Positions 11,685 to 23,765 of a DNA stretch of 64,000 bases are shown in pieces. Within the stretch, counting starts at the first letter, position 1. Every line of letters starts with the position of its first letter. Origin of the DNA: Nautilus pompilius (lineage: Eukaryota; Mollusca; Cephalopoda; Nautilida; Nautilidae). The stretch lies in NCBI GenBank assembly GCA_018389105.1, contig JACATO010000132.1, positions 3,484,501 to 3,548,500 of the forward strand, in the 5' to 3' direction. The notes under the pieces were generated by a model. The model made no database searches. It was not told the DNA's origin and saw only the letters and a list, made by a program, of their open reading frames with translations. The position numbers and the translations under genes are program-made.

Positions 11685-12510
11685 CCGGAAGTGCATAGAA
11701 GGATGTGGCTGCTGAACTTGGTGTAACAGAATGCTAGCAACCTGTTTGTGGCAGAAGTACAGCCCGAGTGCTTCAGTTTATCAAATACCTGGCAGAGGGA
11801 GCCACTGACGGTCACGATAATCCTATCTGGCTCGACATATCCGCACTATCTCGGCAGGTTTGTGGGACCCGTATCTCGAAATGAGCAGACGTCCAAAATC
11901 TCACACACCCCTCATGCCAGTAGACCGTAGGGGCGAGGCTGGAGTGTGCTACAATTACTATCAGACTGGAACTAGGTTTTCTTAGGAAGAGAGCTGATGG
12001 TCGTTCTTGTATCCAGCGGGAACCACCAAGTCAATGTAATGCTGATTGTACCGTGTTAGAGGGGAACGGTTTTGCGGTTGGCATTGTGGTGCTGAGCCAT
12101 GTGACGACAAAATTAAGCTTGATTGGACTGTTAAGAGTCAGCGCTACTCGGACGAGGTCACCAGATCTGCTTTTATATCGTGTGTGCAAGGTCATGGTAA
12201 CCGGGTTTTCCCCACGGACAATAACGCAAGGAATTATCTGGAAGAATAATTGTAAACCACCTTCAAGAGGAAAAATATCTCAGAGCTTACATGGCCTTAG
12301 ACTTAAATCCCATAAAATGTGTCTAGGATGAGCTCTCTGGGAGTAATAAACAGCTGCCACGTGCTCCTGGGACCATTGTGGAACCGCGTCACTTCATGGA
12401 CAATTTCAAATTGTGTGCAACTATCATTTTTGCCAGTAAATTCGTGCAATTTATGTCGCAGGATCTCTGCATTGTTATATAACGCTACCGGAAGTAGTCT
12501 TTAAAGTCAG
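11685..12510 (+). pseudogene. Heavily eroded Tc1-like transposase fragment
   Basis: Remnant of a transposase of the Tc1/mariner superfamily, read in pieces over changing frames. The best segment (12120-12249) reads SQRYSDEV, then VQGHGNRVFPTDNNARNYL, which carries the second catalytic Asp context (xDNA), then LEE and a stop. Further on, LDLNP (about 12300) followed by a damaged DELS marks the third catalytic region, and PGTIVEPRHFMDNFKL lies close by. The front part is recognisable only weakly (RADGR near 11990, VLEGNGF near 12055). Many frameshifts and stops; no inverted ends found. This is among the oldest Tc1 relics in the window. Confidence 0.6.
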
Positions 12511-13063
12511 GAATCGTTCGCGTAGATGTCACAGACAGGTGATGCAATTTGGGCAGTCGCCCGCCGGACACCACCACATGGTCGGTCCGCACCAATCCGC
12601 GTTGTTCTTTCACGATGTCGGGCCGACGTTACGTCATCCAGGGCAATCGACGGTCGTTATCTCAGCAATCCAATAACTACGCCTTTCTCAACCCGAGCTG
12701 TTTTGCCAGGGGCAGATAACTAAACGTAAAACCGCAGAGACTTCACGCGCTGTTTAGGCGGGATATCGGCTTCGGAACAGAAAAATGTCTGTCAGATTCG
12801 CGGAAACTCGAAAACTTTTAATTAAACAGTCATTTTCAACAGTTTTGACTGAAAAATATTTTCAGTATCTGAGTGACTGTTAACGATGGGGAAGGAATCT
12901 GAGGAAGTGGATTTCTTCTGTTCAACTGGCAATTAGCCTGGCTCTGTGGACGTCCAGTTGGTAAGCAGACGAATGCCTGGCTGAAAAGATTAGTTCGTAA
13001 ATGATATATTTAGTGTTAGTTCTAATTGCCACTAATTAATTAAATGACTGTCAATTAATTATA
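12511..13063. other. Non-coding stretch, nothing recognised
   Basis: Short frames only. CG-rich at 12550-12720, AT-rich towards the next element. Confidence 0.5.
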
Positions 13064-13065
13064 TA

Positions 13066-14327
13066 CAGTATTGGAAATAATACAAAATATGCACAAGCGA
13101 GTAGGACGTATATAATACAGCGCATTAGTATTTGGTATGTTGGCCATTTGCCTTATATAGATCATGATGCCTTGTTTTCATGCGCCCATGCGGGTTATCA
13201 AGGTGTGACCGTGGAATGTTGTTCCAAGTATCCTGTAGCACTTTCCAAGATTCATCCAAGGTGTTTGGTTGCAGTTTGGCTCACTAGCCATATAGAATCG
13301 ATGATATTCATCTCAGGATTTTGTGCAAACCAAGGCATCTTTGTTAGTGTTCCATCAGCCTCTTTACATCCCAGATAATTTTTCACCACATTGGCTGTGT
13401 GTTTGGGATCATTGTTATGGTGGAAGATGAATCCTCGCCCAATGAGATGTCTTCCTGAAGAAATGGCATGATGGATGAGAACCTGCCGGCAGTCACTATA
13501 CCTTCAGTTTTTTGCAAATCTCCGATAACCTTGGCTGATATACAGCCCCGAACTTGTATTGATCAACCCCAAAACTTCACTGTAGTTGTTGTACACCGAC
13601 TGTTATACCACTTCCTGGTCCAGCTTTAAACAAACTGCTGTTGATTGTTGCCAAACAGTGAAAACTTGGACTCACCTGTAAAGAGCATCTTCTTCCAGGT
13701 TTGGTCATCCCACTGTTTCATTTCTGCTATTATTCCAGCCTTGCCATTTGTTGGAGTTTCGGGCAGCTACACATCAATTGAGACTTTGCGCTGATGTATC
13801 CCATGGTTCTTTAAGAAACGCTAACGTGCGTCTCTCACATAGAGAAGATACCCTGAGGTTCTCAACATTACTTTTGGAAAGTTTGGATTTTCTTCCTCTA
13901 CCAGTTTCCCGTATCCTCCTTAGAGTCTTACCTACAGTTCCTCCTGAAACATGAAGTCGAGCTGTAATCTGTTGCCTGAAACAAGACTGATTTCTATACG
14001 CTTGTCATGTGATATTTCCTTCCCAAGAGCCATAGTATTCACCACACAACCCTGACGCCACAGCCTATACCCGTATGATTCTTCTGCAGGTGTAGCACTT
14101 TCTGACTGGTTGCATGACAAACAATCACAGTGTACTATATCAACACATGACTGTACTATGGAGAATTATGAAATACAGCAATATCACGTGTCATTTGCAT
14201 TTATACCCAGTTTTTCTTTTATTTTCATAATTATGTCTAATATAATAATGTATAACTTGAAAGTTATTTATGGAATAAGTTCATAGTGTAACTTTGTGTC
14301 TAATTTTACTCCACCAATCCATCAGTG
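13066..14327 (-). mobile_element. Tc1-like DNA transposon, minus orientation, degraded
   Basis: The left end starts CAGTATTGGAAATAATA after TA (13064-13065). The right end finishes CCATCAGTG before TA (14328-14329). The inverted ends match only loosely, so the boundaries rest on the TA pair plus the CAGT/CACTG termini. The size (1.26 kb) and the transposase remnant on the minus strand inside fit a Tc1-like element. Confidence 0.65.
13160..14030 (-). pseudogene. Tc1-type transposase pseudogene
   Basis: Read on the minus strand from about 14030: MALGKEISHDKR, then, after a shift, TARLHVSGGTVGKTLRRI (DNA-binding helices) and GRGRKSKLSKSN. Further on come WDDQTWKKMLFTGESKF, where the first catalytic Asp appears as Gly in TGES, then HNNDPKHTANVVKNYL (second Asp), and FAQNPEMNIIDSIWL, where the third acid appears as Asp. 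The frame changes and carries several stops. The replaced first acid and the stops show that it is not functional. Confidence 0.7.
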
Positions 14328-14329
14328 TA

Positions 14330-15455
14330 CGTAATTTTTCCTGATCGATTTCGGTTCTGTATGGGTGAGCAGAGCTCAGGTTAACTCGCGCACTCCATGA
14401 TGTCGCTCACTTATGGTGGTGATAGAGGGAAGCACCTTATAAGCATTTCATAAATAATTCTTACAAGAAATAATTGTATTTATGCCACACAGCGGTCTGC
14501 GTAAAACCATACTTCCTGGCCGGAAAGTCTGTGGTGTTTTTGCTGGAGGAAGTTACGATGTTTAGACTTAAAGAATAAATTTGGTTTTGATTAATTTTAT
14601 TTTCGATAATCCCCAGCCTTATCTTCCTAATCTTAGTTTACAATATAGTAAACTAATTTCTTAGAATTAACGCACGAGATAAACGCCAATATAGTGAACC
14701 TTTTATTGATCTCGTGTATGAATCGCACGCCAAGCGGGTGCATTTTACAGGCAGGTGAGAATTATCTCCCTTTCTTGTTGACAGCGGCAATGTGGAACTG
14801 AAGTTTCCTGGTTACTTACCCTAGATTGACACCGTATTTTCTGGCACTCTCAGCTGGTATTTCCTGTTACGGACGAGTCACGTGCATTCAGTCAGACTCC
14901 CTAACCGTAGCCAGGTGGTAACTCGCTCGGTCGCCGAGGATGATATCCCCCGAAACCTCCCTTTTCTAGCTGTATGCTCTGAGTTGTTCAAAACCTCGAA
15001 GCTAAAACGTGTTCACCGAGAAAGAAAAGAAAAGAGGCTGAAGAACACTCAAAGCAAATATCCTCTTTATTTCACACTGAGTTCCTTTTGTTGGTTTCCT
15101 GAGTCCCTGCCACTCAAAACAAGAAAGGGCCACGTACACTGTACACTGGGGAACAAGAGGGATTTATGCTCAACCGGTGCTCGTGCGCAAAAAAAAAATG
15201 ATGAAAGGGGACAGCGAAGTTAGATTTGAGTATCTGGTGCGGATGAACCGCTGGGTGGTGGAGTTCGGTTCGGCAGCGTTTCCCCGGAACTGGGTTCTAT
15301 TGGTTCCTTCGAACGGTTACCGACCGATTTGAGCTTACAAGGTGTAATGGAGAATTTAGGTGGTAGGTCGATTCTTAGTATGAAATCCGACACGCCACGC
15401 CTACTCTTCAGGACCTCTCCAAAAGCGAAGCAGAACTGCTAGAAGGCGCTATGCC
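14330..15455. other. Non-coding stretch, no gene recognised
   Basis: No gene. The 113-codon frame at 14882-15223 has no recognisable domain. Confidence 0.5.
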
Positions 15456-15457
15456 TA

Positions 15458-17035
15458 CAGGGTTGGACAAAAGTTTTGGATATTTTAATTTTTTTCCACA
15501 TTTAGGACTCATATACTCTAAGAATCAATAGCGATGGGTTTCCACCAACTATAAAACATTGCTGTGTTTCTCCTTTATATGTTCGTTATAATTTATTTCG
15601 GTTTGCTTTGATATATATAATAAATTTTTTTTTTTTCGAATTTTTTGCGAACCTTTGATGGACAAAAGTTTTGCATATTTATGCACAAAGTGTGCTGTCT
15701 TTGTTCAGTGAAATTATTATCATGAAATTATCATTTTTTTACCGTGATATTAATCATTTAAATAATGCCATTATTTTTCAAATACAAGTTTCCGTGGGTA
15801 AAACCTCAAATTTGAGCCCCAAGAAAATGGCAATCATAATTCGGATGAGAAATGATGGTCTGAAGGAAAAACACATTTCCAGTCAGATGAACTGTTCTCA
15901 ATCGACGTTTCCTCGCACTATTAAACGGTGGAATGAAGACAAATCAATAACTGATCGCCTTATTGGCCGAATGTCGAAATCGGACCGATTCCGCACCTCA
16001 GCTGACATCGCAGCGACTCTTTCGCTAGTCCACAATGTGCAGCTGTCCACACGAACCATCAGACGTCGTTTGTGCCATATTGGTCTCTTCGGTCGATCGG
16101 CACAGAATAAACCGTTTGTGAATCTGCTGAACCGTTGAAAACATCTGCAATAGGCCAAAGATCATTGGCATTGGACCTATGCAGATTGGCGGAAAGTCTT
16201 GTTTTTTTATGAAAGCATGTTTGTGCGAGTTCACTCAGCTGGAAGAGTGTACATTCGACGTTCCTCGTCTGAAACCTACTCCCAATTGTGCACCAAACCC
16301 ACGGTACAAGTCGGTGGGGATTCTGCCCTCGTCTGGAGTTGTTTCTCCTCGTCTGGGGTTGGCCCAATCCATCACATCACGGGTCGGATCAATGCCCAAT
16401 ATCACTCTAGAATCGTCTCCGATATTGTCAAGCCGTATATGGACGAGTTTTTTCCCCTGACTACATTCTATTAGCATGACAATGCACCCGTGCACACGGC
16501 TCGTCTAATTCAACAGCTCATTTCCGACCGTCAGATCAAAGTCCTAGATTGACCAGCCCAAAGTCCGGATTTAAATCCGATCGAGAACATTCGGCATGCT
16601 ATTAAACAGCGAGTCAGTGCGAAAAAGCCGAAAAATCGTCGCGATTTGATCCAAACAATTGAAACTGCCTGGAACGAATTTCCGACTGAGAAATGCGAAC
16701 GGATAGTCGAAAGGATGACTCGCCATTGCCTCCAGGTGATCAGAAATTTCAGTTAGTCCACTTCCTACTGAAAGAAATGGTTCAATCCACAATTTAAATG
16801 AATAAAATTGAATTCATAAAAAATATGCAAAACTTTTATTCGCAAAAAATTCGAAAAAAATTAATATTTTATTATATATATATCAAAGCAAACCGAAATA
16901 AATTATAATGATCATATAAAGGAGAAACACAACAATGTTTTATAGTAGATGGAAACCCATCGCTATTGATTCTTAGAGTATATGAGTCCAAAATGTGGAA
17001 ACAATTAAAATATCCAAAACCGTTGTCCACTCCTG
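15458..17035 (+). mobile_element. Tc1-like transposon with ~215-bp inverted repeats
   Basis: TA duplications are intact on both sides (15456-15457 and 17036-17037). The left end starts CAGGGTTGGACAAAAG; the right end is its imperfect complement. The inverted repeats extend about 215 bp (15458-15683 and about 16817-17035). Each contains a second, inner copy of the terminal motif GACAAAAGTTTTGCATA (left 15661-15677, right about 16823-16840). This IR/DR design is known from other Tc1-like elements, where the repeats are transposase binding sites. Confidence 0.92.
15794..16756 (+). pseudogene. Tc1-type transposase, one frame with four stops
   Basis: The probable start is GTG at 15794 (VGKTSNLSPKKMAIIIRMR), apparently a mutated ATG. 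The whole protein stays in one frame to the stop at 16754-16756, interrupted only by TGA (16136), TAG (16151), TAG (about 16475) and TGA (about 16550). All four fit single transitions from CGA, CAG, CAG and TGG. Motifs: N-terminal helices (SSQMNCSQSTFPRTIKRW), LSTRTIRRRLCHIGLFGRSA, then LFFYESMFV, where the first catalytic Asp is replaced by Tyr. HDNAPVHTARL holds the second Asp and SPDLNPIENI the third acid. The length of about 320 residues matches the family. No indel has occurred, so it decayed by point mutation only. Confidence 0.85.
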
Positions 17036-17037
17036 TA

Positions 17038-18340
17038 CATGATACTTTGAAAGTTCTCAACCAAACCCCGGGAATTGCTGTTTTTTCCTTTTTTTTTCGA
17101 CGGAAGCACGTGATATTTTCTGGAAGGTGTCTAGCTCCTTTTCGAAGATGGCCGCCATCCTCATCTCCCCCCACCAGACTCCGCCGACGGCTGACACGGG
17201 GTGTGGCGACGCAACCTCTGCCTCTTTCTATCGCCCATGATGCCAGATGAATAGGACCCGGGGTGACCGTTTTTTTTTACTAGTCAGCTAATTAGCTGAC
17301 AGATTTTGTTAGGGTAATAAGCTTTTCTAATTAGCCAAATTAAGTAATCAGGGACGGTTGGTTGGAGACAGTCATCACGGCGCTGGAGTCTTGCTGCCCA
17401 CCGTAAACTCTGTCGTAGCACGGTAGACGTCCGCTTGAATTATACCGCAGCCGATATAAACGAACTGCTGGATGCCTGCCGGTTTCTTACGCCAGAAGAG
17501 TCTTTCAACAAGCAAATTTGTATATTTTTATCGAGCGGGGCTGTTTAGTAGTGGCAACCGGAAGTGTAGAGCCATTTCGGAAGTACTCGTTGCACCCCGA
17601 CTTTGGTAGATCTTGTTGCTCCAGAAAGTAAATAGCTAGGAAGCTCATATCCCTGACTACGTCAGCTGTTGACGTTACGCATCCGACCGGCAATGGGCGC
17701 GGATGTGTTCGGGTGGTGGCAGCAGAACAGCCAAGGATACTGTAAGATGGCAGTAGATTTTATTTGAGTGCATTTTGAAACAAAAACCAACTGCATAATC
17801 AATGTAAAAATATGGAAACAGTTAAAGAACCAACTGGTTTAGGTTAATATATACTTTTTAAAATGATTTATTACATGAAAATGAGTCGCTAGAATTCTTA
17901 TTTTGGTGAAGCAAATGGTCGAATTGGTGACCACGAACGCTGATACATTCTGCCGATCCAGCGGTTTATTGACACCTCTAGACAGGTGCTGTCCGGGTTG
18001 TATCCGTAACCACGAAATCTCATGACGCTGATGGAAGAAGCTAAACTAACTCCACCAAGGGGGGGAATGCTAGAAATGCTTGTTATATTAATATGGAGTC
18101 TATTTTTAGAATCATTAGCAGTTAACCCTCTCCAGATATAATCAACAATAAATAAGGGGGGTCTCTAAATGCAAAAGCCATTTGGATAACATTAATTTTT
18201 GTATGAGACATTTCATAATGTAGTAACGTAAACGAATCTGCAATTTGACTTTCAGTACACTTCAGGACCTTCTGACGGACTCATCCTTCATTCATCGAAC
18301 CTTCGAGATTGTGGGCCTGGCGGTGCGGGAAAATCAGTCC
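17038..18340. other. Non-coding stretch, no gene recognised
   Basis: No gene. One CCGGAAGT word lies at 17558-17565, with a CGGAAGT at about 17578. No element ends seen. Confidence 0.5.
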
Positions 18341-18345
18341 CCTAC

Positions 18346-18585
18346 CGTCCACTAGTTTAGCTAGGCGCCCCACCCCGTATACAAAGTCTTCTCGCTCAGG
18401 CATCCTGCTGCCTGTCTTGATGAAAATCTAGTGATTTTCAGTCTTTTTTCCACCGAGCTTTCCAATAGTCTTCTGGCACTTACGCTTACCGTTTTCATCT
18501 TTTTATTTCGATTTCTTGGCGCAATTTTCCATACTTTGTCCTTTCCCTTTCGTTCGCCTCTTCTACTCTGTCTCTCCACGGGGCT
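18346..18585 (+). repeat. Dispersed repeat, copy 1
   Basis: Shares three collinear blocks with 22605-22885: AGCTAGGCGCC, CTCAGGCATC followed by TG.TGC, and CATACTTTGTC leading into TTTCG.TCGCCTCTTCT. The copies differ by indels between the blocks. No coding content. Confidence 0.6.
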
Positions 18586-21272
18586 GTTAACTTGACTTCT
18601 AGTTTAATAAAGAACAAAAGGACAATCTTCACATGGCATTTACTTGTCATACTTCGATAACATGTGAATACCACGTAAAGTTGGTTTTTGTTGTTATTTA
18701 TGCAAGATTTTCAATGTTTTTGATTTCCTGAAAAACCTCGAGTTCGGTGTGTATCCACCGAGAACGTATTTAAATATATTTACACGTAATTTGGAAAAGT
18801 TACTCTATTTATCAGAAATTTTCACGTGAAAGTCAGGGAGCAGAGGTAGAATCGATGCGTACAAAAATTAGTCCCTTTAAGGTCTGAAGTCACGATCTCA
18901 GTCTGGTGAAGTTGTTCCAACCAGAACATTATCTCACCGACATTTGGAGAAATATAAGGAAACATCTTGATATTATTACCGAACCTAACTTTCTACAGCT
19001 ATATGCAGTGTCATTTTACTATATTGCGGCTTGAGGCTATTAGCTGCTTCCTCAAAAAGTAATTAATTTCAAATTTATTTCTTTTACAGATTAATGGTTT
19101 TGTATTTAAAATATTTGACTTTGATTTTGAGAATTTCCTTTTTCTACTAATCTGTGCTTTGTGGAGTAATCGTTTGAAAGACTTACCTGTTTTTGGAATT
19201 GGCATTAATGAAAAATCTAAGGATTTCTTGTGAAATTTCTTGTTTGTGCAAGAAGTGGAACTGTATGAACGACTGGTGCTGCATAATCGATTCGATTATC
19301 TGAACCTCAAGACTGATTAGTGGAGTGAACCAAAATCCCTAAGTGGAATCTATGATCAAAGGGGTGGACTTGGGCTTCTGTTTGGTGAGTGCACACAAAG
19401 AAATATAAGTGACGGTACTCGTTCCAAAGATCTGAAATTGAGCCTTATACGGGATCTTCAGCGTTATAATTAACCAACAACCGGCAGCGATTTTTTTTTT
19501 GCATTCTCTTACAACTCTGCTGCCATATATACCAACACACCAAGCTGAAGCATTCGTCAGTCATCTTACACCTACGACCTCTGACGTCGGTAACGTGCGA
19601 CTCCTTCGACGTTTCGGAAGCCGCTATCGAGTATCCTCAAAACTCTGGCGCAAGTCAGGTGGTTCTGCTGCGTTCTGCAGAACGGCGAAGGTGCAGTCAG
19701 CCGGAGACAGTCCCCTGTATTTTGCACGTCGCACTACGAAGCCCACCCAGTGACGGCTGGTTGGCCGGGAAGTACCCATCCGTATATATTTAACTAGCAG
19801 CCATTGCCGAATATACTCGACATCTCCATACATAATTCGATCTATTAGTACGCAGCATTCATTACCCGTTAGAAAATCCGCTCGTGTTAAGAAAACGTTC
19901 ACTTGCAAACCGTTTCCGCAAAGAAACTTTCCAACTTCCTCTGTGTCTGATGCTACCTGAAGCTAAATAGAGGAAGGGGAGGTAACTCACGACGCGCGTT
20001 GGCCCGCTAGACCTTTTCACCGAAAAATTCTTCGGAAGTCCTATCGTGGTGCCATTAATCAGAATCTGCTCGCTGAAGAGATGCCAATCCTCACCTTTCC
20101 ACTTCCTCTAGCTGTCAAGAGAAGGACAACCGCCATCTTTATAAGTTTATTCTCAGCTTAATTTTAAAATATATATAATTTTTTATCTGATATATAGAAC
20201 GTTCGCGCAGCTTCATTTAATTATTGGTTCACACGCGGAAATTGAGTGAGTGAGTGAACGAATTCGTTAAAAACTTCAAACACCAACCGGCCGTGCGAGG
20301 TTACAGCCAGCCTATCTATCAGCCGAGCCCCGGTTATCGGCGTCTCCCCGGTGACATGGCTCTTAGGACCCGGATCCCTTCGCTAGAAGTTCCAGAGTTC
20401 GTTTTGTGCCAGCCAGACGTAAAGGGTCGCGAACCGTCTCGATTCTTCATCGACAAAAAAAGAAAAAGGGGGGTTAGGGTTGGGAGGGGAAGAGAGACTT
20501 GTGTCTAGTTTATCCCCATCCCTTCCCCCTTAACGAAGCAGGGAGAAACCCTGAGCGGTCATAAACAGGCCGTCTACCGGCCAGCGAAAGAAACCAACCT
20601 CTGGACTTCAAAATTCCTTTCTTTACGCGTTTTTAAATAATAAAACAACAACAAAGCCGTCTTTCTTTTGTTAATTAAAATAAATACCAGTCAGATATCC
20701 CCTCGTTAATGACTTATTCAGATGTTGCCTCTTTCCCGCTTTTATTCATTTTTTTTTTTTTAATTTTAAAAAAAATCCCGTTGTCAACAACTGCGGAGGC
20801 GGGGACGGGGAGTTTGGAGGAGATTCGCTGAGAAGTTTAGTCTAAAAGGCAGGGAAGCCGGCTGCTGAAACCACAAATTAGCGCGGCGCGAGTCGGATGC
20901 CAACAGAAATCGGGAGACCGATTTGGTTTCCGGTCTCGAGTTCTGACGTTTCACGTTTTTCCAACTCAATTTCTCCAAGCGAAAGACGACGGTCGTTCAT
21001 TTATTTCTTTTTCCCAAGTTTTGACGAAAACAGCGCATTGTTTATTAATTTGTAAATGTTCGCCTCCCCCAGCTCCCGCAGCCGACTAGCTTAGAACACG
21101 GACTTGGTGACCTTGCAGGGTGGGAACGGGAAAACCGGCGAAATAACCGAATTTCGTGGCCATCGCTTTCATCTTTAATCATTCACGCTCGGTGCTGACT
21201 GTGGGAGAGAGATACGTTCGAGTAAGCGGCTCGTGGAGGTGATCAAAGTCGACCGGAGCAAAAATTGTAGCA
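18586..21272. other. Non-coding stretch, no gene recognised
   Basis: No gene on either strand. It is AT-rich at 18650-19250 and more GC-rich with CpG at 19550-20560. A short TTAGGGTTGGGAGGGG near 20476 only loosely resembles telomere repeat. Confidence 0.5.
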
Positions 21273-21274
21273 TA

Positions 21275-21579
21275 CAGCCGTGGCCAAAAGTTCTGCACAA
21301 CCCTAGAAATAACCATAACAAAATCTGTCTTCAAACCGCGCCCACGGCCCCTTCTAACCGAGTCCCCCCACCCTCGTCGCCATGGTTTACTAGGTCTTCC
21401 CGGAAGTCGCGTATTTTCGTGTCACATTTCAGCAAATTCGGTCAATTTCTCTTCAAAGCGGCGCGCACCACAATAACGGTAACGTGGATTTATTATGCAA
21501 ATGAAGCGGGTTTAATTCTTTTTATCGGCCAAACTGAGGAAATTCCAGGGTGATGCAAAATCTTTGGTCGCGGTGGCTG
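21275..21579. mobile_element. 305-bp MITE with Tc1-type ends
   Basis: The left end is CAGCCGTGGCCAAAAGTT; the right end reads TTTGGTCGCGGTGGCTG, its imperfect complement (about 25 bp). TA flanks are present on both sides (21273-21274, 21580-21581). There is no transposase inside. The end sequence resembles the CAGxCGCCAAAAGTTTTGCA-type termini of some Tc1 elements, so this is likely a non-autonomous derivative. Confidence 0.8.
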
Positions 21580-21581
21580 TA

Positions 21582-22604
21582 GGAAAACACTGACTTGAAA
21601 ATCAACAGGTTTTCTGTCGAGTCCCAGACTTCTACACCTGCTGGTAATACCTGTTCCTGGTCGTGGTTCTGTTTCTGGAAGTCATCCGTATTAACTGAAG
21701 AAAACGTGTAAGTTTCTTTTAGCCAACCAGTTTGTCCGTGGTTTTCAGTACGAATTTCGCGGCCTTGTTTTAGAGTTTAATGCCACGTGATGGAACCGAT
21801 TTTCTGTAGCTCTTACACACAAAAAAGTAGGGGAATGCTTGTCCACTTCATTGACAGGCGACAGCCGAAATAAAATCATGTGACACATGACCAATAACCT
21901 ACTATGAGTTCGGGAAGCGACCGTCAAATGTTTCTTTCTATCAATGTCTGTCGAAAAATATAGAATTTAACACTTTAAATTATTTTTTTGTATAAAAACA
22001 AGTTATTATTATTAATATTATTATTAATTACACGCTCAGTGAAACTCAACTCAAGATTCCATCCGGGCACCTTTAAGGTCCGCCATTTCTCACCCGTCGA
22101 TGCTGTAGTCTTTGTTTATGACTCTCCATTATTTTTTATCTTCAGATTTTAAAAGAATGAAAACAAAACCGCAAAATAGACGAGCTGTCGGCGGCACAGA
22201 GAGGATGTAGAGGGCCATTTGTCGCACGTAGAGAGAAATCGGTCGAACAGGCGGCTGGCATATTAATTTCGGCCGGAGGACAGCAATTGTAAAAGTTTTT
22301 TTTCAACATTAACGGGTACAGTAACCATGGTAACAGATGGCAATTGTAATGTTAACAGAAGTGATCGATGTCTGGACGGGTCAACTTCAAATTTTAGCAG
22401 CCATTCCCGGTCCCTAACAGAAAGGCATTAAGTGCATTTAGCACTCAACAGAGCCCGCTTGAAGAGACCCGGATTGGACGTTTCTCGATATTTTTGCTCC
22501 ATGTATAGTTCCGGATTATTTCTTTTCTGTGCTGTTTACGTATGGAATTTAGTGTCTCTACTGACGCCATCTCTCTCTCTCTCTACCTTTTAACACCAAC
22601 AGGA
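21582..22604. other. Non-coding stretch with possible regulatory module
   Basis: No gene. The part at 22130-22370 is motif-dense: two GCAATTGTAA words (about 22284 and 22341), a perfect RFX-type X-box at 22321-22334, and a CAGATG E-box just after it. Confidence 0.45.
22321..22334. promoter_or_regulatory. Perfect palindromic RFX X-box motif
   Basis: GTAACCATGGTAAC is a perfect 14-bp palindrome matching the RFX consensus (GTNRCC...RGYAAC). X-boxes typically drive ciliary genes in animals. No start site or gene is seen nearby, so function is only inferred. Confidence 0.5.
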
Positions 22605-22885
22605 TGTCCATCAGCTTAGCTAGGCGCCCGCCGTTCTCTGTACGAACTTCTAAGTCGTAACCATCTTGGTTCCTTCTCGGTCAGGCATCTTGATGCTGCT
22701 TTGCTTTGCCTGCATGGTTCTCGTTGTCCCACCCCCAACACTAATCCTTCCGGTAGTCCATTGCCGCCCTATTTACACCGGAAAGGGGGGGTAGAAACTC
22801 TCACTTTGCAACATTTCACCTTGATTACTTAGGGCTTTCATACTTTGTCTTTCACCTTTCGCTTGCCTCTTCTGATAACAAGGAG
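22605..22885 (+). repeat. Dispersed repeat, copy 2
   Basis: Same orientation and order of blocks as 18346-18585 (TTAGCTAGGCGCC, CTCGGTCAGGCATC, CATACTTTGTC, CGCTTGCCTCTTCT). This copy has extra sequence between the blocks. Followed at 22928-22949 by an (AT)n run. Confidence 0.6.
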
Positions 22886-23765
22886 TATAGTGAAAGTAAA
22901 TAGATAAAAAGGTAGAGTGAAAGTGAACATATATATATATATATATATACCGAGCTACAGTCGGTTTACCTGCGCCTCCTTCCCACACCGAACTGTAACT
23001 ACACTCCATCCGTGACTTCAACAGCTCTCTCTCTCTCATCACCAGCGCGGTATTACTGGCCCACCCCGCGATCACAGGTAACGGCACCATGAAGATGAAG
23101 AGAATGGCAGAGAGGCAAGTTTTTCCATACTGATCACCGACTGCGACCGACAACTTCTCTGCTTGTTCGATAGGAAAGATGTGACGTTGGCGCCACGCGC
23201 TCTAGTTAACATTGGAGATCAATAATAAAATCCATTTGCAAATATGAGCTACCAACGATGATAAGTTACAGCGTAAAAAAGAGAAAAAAAAATCGTTCGG
23301 TTTCGGGCAGGAACGGTTTTTTACCTGCTAGATACTTGCATGATTTTTGCATTGAAGGCATTAATCTGTCTTCGGGATTATCCACTCTTCCAGAACTATA
23401 AAGCAAAACTTGGTCCCAGCCCGTTCAAGTCACTTCCCCCGTTCACACAGATCAGGGCCGCGCGGTGTACGGTCAGCGATTTCTCCAGACAGGCGACGGT
23501 CGTGGTCATCCTGCAGCGAGCGAGCTGATTAATAGTTCGCGATAAGACGGCCAGGGAGCCATCAGGGGTTTGGGGGGGATCTTTGTGGGCAAATAAAACA
23601 ACAAGAATATTCACAAAATCAGGAAGCTGTTAGGAGAAATTAGATTATCGGACTTCCGGTACGACGATAATCGAACCCCCCCTCCACAAACCGCCGTTCT
23701 TCATCGATTCAGCACATTCGGTGACAGAATCTGAAAGCGGAGATGGGAAAGAGAGGTTGGCGGAA
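22886..23765. other. Non-coding stretch, no gene recognised
   Basis: No gene. It contains (AT)n at 22928-22949 and an ACTTCCGG word at 23652-23659. Confidence 0.5.

Noticed and set aside
20473..20495. TTAGGGTTGGGAGGGG as interstitial telomere repeat
   Set aside because: Only one exact TTAGGG unit; the rest is general G-richness.
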